Shown here: one piece after another, positions 1 to 6,019 of the stretch
Position numbering within the stretch: position 1 is the first letter of the stretch
How the letters are laid out: every line of letters starts with the position of its first letter
Assembly (NCBI GenBank): GCA_025936205.1
Contig: JAICTU010000084.1
Coordinates: 1-23,148, forward strand
Reading direction: 5' to 3'
DNA: 23,148 nucleotides
Source: Polyangiaceae bacterium
GTDB lineage: Bacteria > Myxococcota > Polyangia > Polyangiales > Polyangiaceae
Translations under genes and position numbers: made by a program
Notes under the pieces: generated by a model
Database searches by the model: none
What the model saw: only the letters and a program-made list of their open reading frames with translations
What the model was told of the DNA's origin: nothing

Positions 1-1
1 C

Positions 2-943
2 GCGCATGGCGAGTTTGGCAACCCGGGCGCGGATGGCAACGCGACGCCGCGTGTACACCTGTATCGCGGTGGTGATTCGGCGTCACCCGCCGGCGCAAAG
101 ATCGACGGCAATACGCCGCACGACTCGACGCTGTACAAGAGCCTGCCGCGTATGCAGACCTACGACATGGTCGTCGCCGACTGCGAGGGGCAAACCTGGG
201 ACCTGGACTTCTCGGAGCGGAACGAGTCCGGCGCTAACGTGCGCGAGTTCGTGAACCGGGGCGGCCGCCTGTTCGCGAGCCACTTGAGCTACAGCTGGCT
301 GGATGGCAACGGTAACGCGAGTTACGCCGAGAACGCGCCCATCGCGACCGGCCTGAGCTCGGTCGGCAGCTGGGATGCCGCGGCAAACTATACCCTTGGC
401 GGAGCTGACGGGAACTTGAACACCAGCGGCACCGGCGTAGTGTCGCTCGGTCGCACAAAGGCCAGCCCGCGCATCGAAAACTTCGCCGACTGGATGCGCA
501 ACGAAGGGCTGATCGGGGACAACAACCAATTCAACATCACCGATCCGCGCAGCATGGTGATGACGCTCGGGCCCTCGTCGGAAGAGTTCGTGTATCGCAG
601 CGATGGCAACGGCCGCGTGCAACAGTTCTCGTTCGATACGCCCTACGGAGCGCCTGAAGGGGCGAGCTGCGGCCGCGTCGCGTATAGCGGTTTCCACGTC
701 GCTGCCACGGGCGGCGGCACCACACCGTTTATCAACAAGACCTTTCCCGAGCACTGCTCCGGCAACCTGACGCCTCAGGAGAAGGTGCTGCTCTACATGC
801 TGTTCGACCTCGGCGCTTGCGTCGGCGCGCCGCCGGTGCCCCCGCCCTGCACGCCCATCGAGTGCGGAGTCATGAGCTGCGGCTACACGCCGGACGGCTG
901 CGGTGGCGTGCTCGACTGCGGCCCCTGCCGCCCGCCCGCCTGA
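2..943 (+). CDS. Secreted Cys-rich protein with ThuA/GATase-like region, 5'-truncated
   Basis: The frame is open from the window edge to a TGA, so 313 residues of a longer protein are visible. The ATG at 152 lies inside the domain and is not the start. The visible part begins near HLYRGGDSAS and continues with YDMVVADCEG and VREFVNRGGRLFASH. This is the strand-then-loop pattern of ThuA-like or glutamine-amidotransferase-like folds, in which a GG-R-hFASH stretch follows a buried Asp/Cys-Glu strand. A second conserved block ends in LTPQEKVLLYMLFDLGACVG. The last 30 residues are a linker rich in Pro and Cys with six cysteines, including CGYTPDGCGG and CGPC, a pattern common at the ends of secreted myxobacterial proteins. 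Export is inferred from these cysteines because the signal peptide lies outside the window. Function is unknown. I am confident of the coding call but only moderately of the fold. It ends convergently with the kinase gene, 78 bp away. Confidence 0.85.
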   Translation, partial: AHGEFGNPGADGNATPRVHLYRGGDSASPAGAKIDGNTPHDSTLYKSLPRMQTYDMVVADCEGQTWDLDFSERNESGANVREFVNRGGRLFASHLSYSWLDGNGNASYAENAPIATGLSSVGSWDAAANYTLGGADGNLNTSGTGVVSLGRTKASPRIENFADWMRNEGLIGDNNQFNITDPRSMVMTLGPSSEEFVYRSDGNGRVQQFSFDTPYGAPEGASCGRVAYSGFHVAATGGGTTPFINKTFPEHCSGNLTPQEKVLLYMLFDLGACVGAPPVPPPCTPIECGVMSCGYTPDGCGGVLDCGPCRPPA

Positions 944-1021
944 GCGACCTCGTTCAGGGATGCCCGGTGGACACGCCGGCCATCGCAGGTGTCGTCCGAA
1001 CTACAGCGAATGCTCGGCGGC

Positions 1022-2902
1022 TCAGCGCACGCACAACGTGTGGACGGTGCCGAAGCGCGCCTGGTCCACGCCCAGACGGAGGCCTGCCGCCTCGGTCGCG
1101 AGGGCGGCGGGGCAGTCGCCGGCGCGCGCGGCTTGTTCCGCGACCGTCGGCGCCAGCTCGCGGATCTGTGCCTCGCACGCCTGGCTCCCCTGGCGATCGT
1201 TGCACAGCAGGTCATCGGCGGCGGCGCTCACCACACTGCCGTTGCCGCCTTTGCTCAGCGTCTCCAGGCAGCGTTCGCAGGCGCCTGCCGCAGAGGGCAA
1301 ATTGATCGGTGGCAGCTGCAGATCCGGGAGCTGAACCCCGGGCGGCAGAACCCCCGGCGGCAACTGAGGACTTGCGGGCGTGGACGGCGCCGGGGCCGGG
1401 GTCGATGGCCCCGGCAAGATGGGAGGGACTCCGGGTGCAGGCGCCGGGGGCGTGCCCGGCGCGGGTGGCCTCGTGGCAGGCGGCACGGGAGGCGTGGCTC
1501 GGGGCGGCGCCGGCTTCGGCGATGGCCCGCGCTCCACCGGAGGGGATGGCTCGGAAGACCGCGATGGGCTCTCGGGCGTGACCGGCGCGGGCTCCGGAGC
1601 AATCACCACGGGAGGTGGCGCAGCGCTCAGCCCAGGATCTTCCGGCGCCGGCGGGCCGCCGCCGCTCGCCGAAAACCAGCCCAGCTGCTGGCCGAGCACC
1701 GCGATGAAGGCCGCTCCGAGTACGCTCGTCGCGCCGATCAGCAGCTTCACAGCGCCGCCGCGGCGTGGTGCGCGAGGCGCCTCAGGTCGCGGCGGCACTG
1801 GAGACGGGATCGGCAGCGTGGGCGCGACCGCGTTTGCCACGAAGTCGGGCACGCGCGTCATCGGCGCAGTACGAGGCCCTCCCGCGACGGCAGCGGGCGC
1901 GACCGGCGCAGGCGCGAACGCCACCGGCGCTCGCCGCGCGTCCGCTTGGGATGGCTCGATCGCAGCGACGCGCGAAGCCGGGTGCACCGCGGGCGGAGCA
2001 GGGCCCTCGGCCACGAGCGCCGGAGCCTCCGCTCCCGAGAACTCGCGCGCGAACTGGCGCGCCGAAGCGGGCCGCTGTGAAGGCTCCTTGGCGAGCGCGT
2101 GCAACACGGCGCGACGCATGCTCTCGGGAATGGGGCCTGCGCCGCAGTCGGCGGCCAGCGCCGGCGCGGCACTACCGAGGTGAGCCTGCGCCCACTGCAT
2201 CGCGCTCTGCGCATCGAACGGAAGCCGCCCCGCCAGCATCTGGTGGCTGGTCACTCCCAGTGAATAGATGTCGCTCTCGGGACCGATCGCGCCTGCGCCG
2301 AATTGCTCGGGGCTCATGTACGCGGGCGTGCCCACGAACGTACCGAGTGCCGTGAGCTTGGTCAGCGCCGAGCCGGACGAGGGCCGGCCCTTGGCGATAC
2401 CAAAGTCGAGCAATTTGACCATGTCGTGCTCGGAGCCATGGCCATCGAGGATCAGGATGTTGTCGGGTTTGAGGTCGCGATGGATGATGCCGACGTCGTG
2501 CGCCTCCTGGAGCGATGCAGCGACCTGACCCACGATCCGATCGACGCGCTCGGGCGGCAGGGCGCCTCGTTCATCGAGCAAGCGCTGCAACGAGCGGCCG
2601 CGCAGGAACTCCATCGCGATGTACAGCGTGCCATCGGCGGTCGCGCCGAAATCATAGATACGCACCGTATTGACGTGCTGAAGCTTTGCCACCAGGGCTG
2701 CTTCGCGGTGAAAGCGCGCCTGGACGGCGGCGTCATGCGACCACTCCGGACGCAGCAGCTTCAGCGCGACCGAGCGCGGCGACGAGCCGAGCACCTGCTC
2801 CGCTTCGTAGACTCTGCCGACCCCGCCCTCCCCAACCAACCGCAGAACGCGATACCGCCCTGCGATGGTCTGACCGACGAGCTCCGCCGCCCCTGATTCC
2901 AT
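1022..2902 (-). CDS. Transmembrane Ser/Thr protein kinase with Pro-rich linker and Cys-rich periplasmic tail
   Basis: This 626-residue bacterial Hanks-type (PknB-like) kinase phosphorylates protein Ser/Thr using ATP. The kinase domain spans about residues 14-285. It has a glycine loop GEGGVGRVY (24-32), Lys48 in VALKLL, alpha-C Glu67, HRDLKPDN with catalytic Asp143, DFG at 166-168, SPE at 197-199 in place of APE, and DIYSLG with Asp211, so all catalytic residues are present. A Pro/Ala-rich juxtamembrane stretch (about 290-380) leads to one membrane span near 385-404. A second, very Pro-rich spacer follows to about residue 545. The last 85 residues hold six cysteines (ACERC, LLCND, ACEA, GDCPA, TLCVR), suggesting a disulfide-bonded periplasmic sensor in place of the usual PASTA repeats. 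GAGGGGA seven bases before the ATG on the coding strand is a good ribosome binding site. The gene lies 27 bp downstream of the extensin-like lipoprotein gene on the same strand, so the two are probably co-transcribed. Confidence 0.95.
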   Translation of the reverse strand: MESGAAELVGQTIAGRYRVLRLVGEGGVGRVYEAEQVLGSSPRSVALKLLRPEWSHDAAVQARFHREAALVAKLQHVNTVRIYDFGATADGTLYIAMEFLRGRSLQRLLDERGALPPERVDRIVGQVAASLQEAHDVGIIHRDLKPDNILILDGHGSEHDMVKLLDFGIAKGRPSSGSALTKLTALGTFVGTPAYMSPEQFGAGAIGPESDIYSLGVTSHQMLAGRLPFDAQSAMQWAQAHLGSAAPALAADCGAGPIPESMRRAVLHALAKEPSQRPASARQFAREFSGAEAPALVAEGPAPPAVHPASRVAAIEPSQADARRAPVAFAPAPVAPAAVAGGPRTAPMTRVPDFVANAVAPTLPIPSPVPPRPEAPRAPRRGGAVKLLIGATSVLGAAFIAVLGQQLGWFSASGGGPPAPEDPGLSAAPPPVVIAPEPAPVTPESPSRSSEPSPPVERGPSPKPAPPRATPPVPPATRPPAPGTPPAPAPGVPPILPGPSTPAPAPSTPASPQLPPGVLPPGVQLPDLQLPPINLPSAAGACERCLETLSKGGNGSVVSAAADDLLCNDRQGSQACEAQIRELAPTVAEQAARAGDCPAALATEAAGLRLGVDQARFGTVHTLCVR

Positions 2903-2929
2903 CAGGCGTCCCCTCTACTTTCGGCTGCT

Positions 2930-3610
2930 TCAAAGGTCGACATAGTGTTGCGGCGCCATGTCGAAGTGGAAGTGATCGTGGTGGTCGCGATGGGCCGGCC
3001 CGAGCAAGGTGCGGAACGTGTCCCGCTTCACCAGCGCGGCGGTCAGCTCGTGAAGAAAGCGCGAATGACGGCGGCCGATGGCGCTGCCTCGCCCCCTCCA
3101 GTGCTGGTCCACGCGCACGTCGAAACCCGCTGCAAGGATCGGCGAAACTCCCGCGGACTTGCTCTTGGCGAGGGGCGAGAATCTGAAGCCGGCAATGTCG
3201 ATGGCATTGCCCAGAGCGTGCTCGCTGAGGCGGAGCTGCTTGCCGCGCACCGAACGGCAGCCATACGAGGCAGCGACGAGGATCGCGCTCGGCGAGCGCG
3301 AGTAGACGCGCTCCGACACCTCCCGGACCACGCGCTCGAACTCCAGGAGGCGCTCCCGAAACGGCTCGACCACCCGCACGGAGGGTAGGAACTGGAGCGT
3401 GTCCCCGCGGAACCGACGCAGCTCCAGCTTGGGGCAGCTGGCAGCTGCACCATGGGAGCTACGGCGCAGCCGATCGAGCGGATAGCTGCGGCCCGACGGG
3501 CGCGCGGCAGCAACCTGGTGGGGCGACACGGCCCCGCTGCCGAGCCCGGCCTCTTGCTCAGCAGCACAGCCGGACAGCGCCAGGCCGAGCACAATGCCAA
3601 ATCGCCACAT
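2930..3610 (-). CDS. Extensin-like family lipoprotein (M15-type peptidase fold)
   Basis: This 226-residue protein has a lipoprotein signal (MWRFGIVLGLALSGC, lipidated Cys15) and an extensin-like C-terminal domain (Pfam Extensin-like_C type). Diagnostic blocks are CPKLELRRF (59-67), ASYGCR (114-119), LSEHALGNAIDIAGF (128-142) and HRDHHDHFHFD (207-217). His131, Asp138 and His213/His215 sit where the zinc ligands of LAS/M15 peptidases (VanY, MepA, YcbK) lie. A peptidoglycan-cleaving or -binding role at the outer membrane or periplasm is therefore plausible, although the family is poorly tested. Cys59 and Cys118 could form a disulfide. The length is typical of the family. It is the first gene of a likely two-gene unit with the kinase and reads away from the FemAB-like gene across a 341-bp spacer. 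Confidence 0.88.
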   Translation of the reverse strand: MWRFGIVLGLALSGCAAEQEAGLGSGAVSPHQVAAARPSGRSYPLDRLRRSSHGAAASCPKLELRRFRGDTLQFLPSVRVVEPFRERLLEFERVVREVSERVYSRSPSAILVAASYGCRSVRGKQLRLSEHALGNAIDIAGFRFSPLAKSKSAGVSPILAAGFDVRVDQHWRGRGSAIGRRHSRFLHELTAALVKRDTFRTLLGPAHRDHHDHFHFDMAPQHYVDL

Positions 3611-3951
3611 GCTCGACCCAGTATCGTTCGTACCCCACGCCGGGTCTAGTTGCCTGCGGCACTTGTCGGCCTGTCACCTACCCGCTTCATAAGTAACCAC
3701 GCGCGTGGTGGCGGCCACCCGCCGCGGCTGTGCCCGTGAGCTCAACAGCCGCATGCCGTGTCAGGCCGATGGGCAACCGCCGCGCGTGCTCAGATCGACA
3801 CACGTGGGCTGTCCGCGCACACATGCGCTGCGGGGCAGCGCGCTACGCAGCAGCAGACGCGCCGCGCAGCGTGTTGCGACGAAGCCGCTTCTTGCGACTC
3901 GTGTCTCATGCCGGCAACTTCGCGCGCGGCCAGCATCACACTCGCTGGACC
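3611..3951. other. Divergent intergenic region
   Basis: These 341 bp separate the start of the extensin-like gene (minus) from the FemAB-like gene (plus). They must hold promoters for both directions, but I see no convincing -35/-10 pair on either strand. The only clear structure is a palindrome at 3696-3709 followed by a short GGTGG/CCACC inverted repeat to about 3719. The plus-strand frame of the downstream gene stays open back to 3730, but the extra 74 codons give an Arg/Cys/Ala-rich peptide with no family resemblance, so I treat them as non-coding. Confidence 0.5.
3696..3709. promoter_or_regulatory. 14-bp perfect palindrome, candidate operator
   Basis: ACCACGCGCGTGGT is a perfect 14-base palindrome, about 85 bp upstream of the extensin-like start and about 240 bp upstream of the FemAB-like start. 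A perfect dyad between divergent genes is the usual form of a dimeric regulator's site. It has no spacer, and in GC-rich DNA such a palindrome can arise by chance. No regulator gene lies beside it. Confidence 0.3.
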
Positions 3952-5031
3952 ATGGCAGCCGTCATTCATCGTATCTCGACTGCAACAGTCAGCGAATGGG
4001 AAACATTTTGGCGCGAAAGTGACCAGGCGACGTACTTTCATTCGCCCGAGTGGGCCGCAATCTGGGCGGAGTACTCGCGCGGCGGCGTGCGCCCGGCTCC
4101 ACGCAAGGTGTTGTTTCGCGATGGGCGTGAAGCGCTCTTGCCGTTGTGCTTCGAGCGCCGCCTCGGCGGTTTGCTGAGCCGCTACGTGAGCTCGCCCGAG
4201 GGCACCTTCGGCGGCTGGCTCTCGCGCGAGCCGTTGACCATCGACCACGCCCTGGCCCTCACCGAATGGCTCACTCGCAAGCAAGGCCGCAGCCTGGTCT
4301 GGCGCTTCAACCCTTACGATGAGCTGTGCTTTGAAGCCGGAAAGCGGCACGGACTCGAGTGCCGCAACGACGAGACCTACGCTCTGGCCTTGGGCGCCGG
4401 CGTCGAGGCCGTGGTCAAGGGCTTCAAGTCCCGCTGCCGCACCGACATCCGCAAGGCGCGAGAGGCCGGCTTCGTGATCCAGCGAGCGGGCAGCCAGAGT
4501 GACTGGCACGACTATCACCGCGTGTACCAGGACTCGCTGCGCCGCTGGGGCAATCAGCAAGAAGAGGGCTATGACCGGCGCTTGTTCGATATCCTTTTTG
4601 AGCGCCGCTCGCCGCACATTCAGCTCTGGCTGGCGCGCCGCGACGGCCAAGTCGTGAGCGGCAACATCATCTTTTACGCCCGGCACCATGTCGTGTACTG
4701 GCTGGGTGCCACGTTGGAGCAGCACCTCACCAGCGGAGTGGCCAAGCTGTTGATGTCCGAGATCATCCAGGACGCTTGCCGCGAGGGCTACAGCTGGTTC
4801 GATTTCAATCCCAGCCCTACGCTCTCGGGAGTGAAGTTCTTCAAGGAGGGCTTTGGGGCGCGCGCGCTGCCCGCACCTGTCGTGTATGTCGACACCCGGC
4901 TCAAGCAACTGGCTCGTGCCTGCGCGGCACGTTTGCGCATCGAGGGCGCCACCCACGAACTGGCGCCGTTGCCAGCCCCGGCACGCGCAAGTCTGAGCGC
5001 GCCGCGCCCCGGTCTCGCGCTCAGCGCCTGA
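3952..5031 (+). CDS. FemAB/GNAT-type acyltransferase (Acetyltransf_6 family)
   Basis: This 359-residue soluble protein belongs to the FemAB-like/BioF2-like GNAT group (Acetyltransf_6). Members transfer acyl or aminoacyl groups and are often tied to cell-wall, lipid or exopolysaccharide modification. The N-terminal half starts with the typical WETFWRES...TYFHSPEWAAIW and LLPLCFERRLGG. The C-terminal GNAT half carries KSRCRTDIRKAREAGF, YHRVYQDSLRRWG, LARRDGQVVSGNIIF, VYWLGAT and GYSWFDFNPSPTLSGVKFFKEGFGA. That last block closely matches the family's conserved closing motif. I chose the ATG at 3952 because family similarity begins there, although it has only a weak ribosome binding site. The substrate cannot be read from the sequence. 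The gene stands alone, and its end converges on the DUF2135 lipoprotein gene 18 bp away. The last 30 residues are Ala/Pro-rich and probably disordered. Confidence 0.85.
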   Translation: MAAVIHRISTATVSEWETFWRESDQATYFHSPEWAAIWAEYSRGGVRPAPRKVLFRDGREALLPLCFERRLGGLLSRYVSSPEGTFGGWLSREPLTIDHALALTEWLTRKQGRSLVWRFNPYDELCFEAGKRHGLECRNDETYALALGAGVEAVVKGFKSRCRTDIRKAREAGFVIQRAGSQSDWHDYHRVYQDSLRRWGNQQEEGYDRRLFDILFERRSPHIQLWLARRDGQVVSGNIIFYARHHVVYWLGATLEQHLTSGVAKLLMSEIIQDACREGYSWFDFNPSPTLSGVKFFKEGFGARALPAPVVYVDTRLKQLARACAARLRIEGATHELAPLPAPARASLSAPRPGLALSA

Positions 5032-5049
5032 CGCTGGCGAAGCGCCCGC

Positions 5050-5988
5050 TCAGTGCAGGAAGCTCGCGACGTCGATCACGCTGCCCTGTGCGAGGTCGGC
5101 GAACGTTTTCTGATACGTGTCGACCACGCCGCCGTTTTCGATGCGCACGGTGAACGGGATGGCTCCGCGGTCGCAGGGCTCGAAGTCCTGCACGCGGACC
5201 CGGTATTCGCCGGTCGGGGCCGCTCCCGCTGGCCAGTAAATGTTCTCGGCGTTGGCCACGCTGGGGGTGCAGTTCGCTCCCGAGTCGAGATCGAGCTTGC
5301 CGCCCGAGCGCGAGGTCGGATGAGCAAAGTAGATTTCGCTGCCGTCCGGCTCGACCACGTGCAGGTCGAGATCGTGAATGGGCTCGAACGAGAGCGTGAT
5401 CTTCACGTCTCCGACGCCACTGGGGACGAGCGTCAGCTCGAGCTCACGATATTCGCCGATCTGGCCCTTGCCATCCGTCGGCGCGATCCGGAGCACGATC
5501 GCGCCCTCGCGGGCTTCCGAGCGCATCTGGACCTGGATCTCCTGAACGCCGTCGCCGTTGGCGTCGCTGCCGGTGACGGTATGATAACCGCTGTCACCGT
5601 CCACACTCACCACGAACAGCGGGTTCGCAACCGCTGGCTCCAGGGTGACACGCAAGTTAGCCGTGCCGCCATTCGTCACTCCGGGTGGGCCCGTCAGGGC
5701 CACGATGCGCGGCAGATCGAGCCCTGCATCGGCGCCACCGGGGCTCGCCGACGGCGCCGCTCCGGGCACGAACTCTCCGTGCGCGATCTCGACGACCGCG
5801 CTGTGCGGCGGCTCGACGGGCGCCTCCTGCGCTGCCGCCTCGTCCATGCTCGACGGCTCGTTGGGTGCCGCGCCCTCGTCCGCCTCTGCCGGCGCGGTCT
5901 CCGTGTCGATCAGGGTGACGCGCTCGTGGTTCGCACACGCGAGCAGACTCAGACAGCCCGAGATGAGAAGAAGCGATGAGGCCTGCAC
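5050..5988 (-). CDS. DUF2135 (YfaP-like) domain lipoprotein
   Basis: The 312-residue protein starts at a GTG, which is the only usable start because an in-frame TGA lies four codons upstream. The N-terminus MQASSLLLISGCLSLLAC is a lipoprotein signal with two possible lipidated cysteines (Cys12, Cys18). It is unusual in having no basic residue before the hydrophobic stretch. A Glu/Ala/Pro-rich spacer of about 70 residues follows, then a beta-rich middle (RIVALTGPPGVTNGG). The C-terminal domain has KITLSFEPIHDLDLHVVEPD, IYFAHPTSRSGGKLDLDSGANC, AENIYWPAGAAPTGEYRVRVQ and IPFTVRIENGG, the recognisable DUF2135/YfaP pattern of an extracellular beta-sandwich of unknown function. It is the last gene of the efflux-peptidase operon, 31 bp after the M1 peptidase. 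A surface or periplasmic accessory role is inference. Confidence 0.82.
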   Translation of the reverse strand: MQASSLLLISGCLSLLACANHERVTLIDTETAPAEADEGAAPNEPSSMDEAAAQEAPVEPPHSAVVEIAHGEFVPGAAPSASPGGADAGLDLPRIVALTGPPGVTNGGTANLRVTLEPAVANPLFVVSVDGDSGYHTVTGSDANGDGVQEIQVQMRSEAREGAIVLRIAPTDGKGQIGEYRELELTLVPSGVGDVKITLSFEPIHDLDLHVVEPDGSEIYFAHPTSRSGGKLDLDSGANCTPSVANAENIYWPAGAAPTGEYRVRVQDFEPCDRGAIPFTVRIENGGVVDTYQKTFADLAQGSVIDVASFLH

Positions 5989-6019
5989 CTCATGAATGTT
6001 TCACGGGCGATTCACTTGG

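Noticed and set aside
944..1021. Possible terminator in the convergent gap after the first gene
   Set aside because: Only a 5-bp GACAC/GTGTC pairing with bulges is present and no U tract follows.
3730..3951. Possible 74-residue N-terminal extension of the FemAB-like protein
   Set aside because: The extra residues are Arg/Cys/Ala-rich, show no signal peptide or homology, and the family N-terminus begins just after the ATG at 3952.
3790..4956. Open frame of 388 codons on the minus strand opposite the FemAB-like gene
   Set aside because: No family resemblance. The plus-strand frame carries conserved GNAT/FemAB blocks.
5022..5036. CAGCG/CGCTG hairpin at the convergent FemAB-like/DUF2135 junction
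   Set aside because: A 5-bp stem inside the end of the coding region is too weak to call a terminator.
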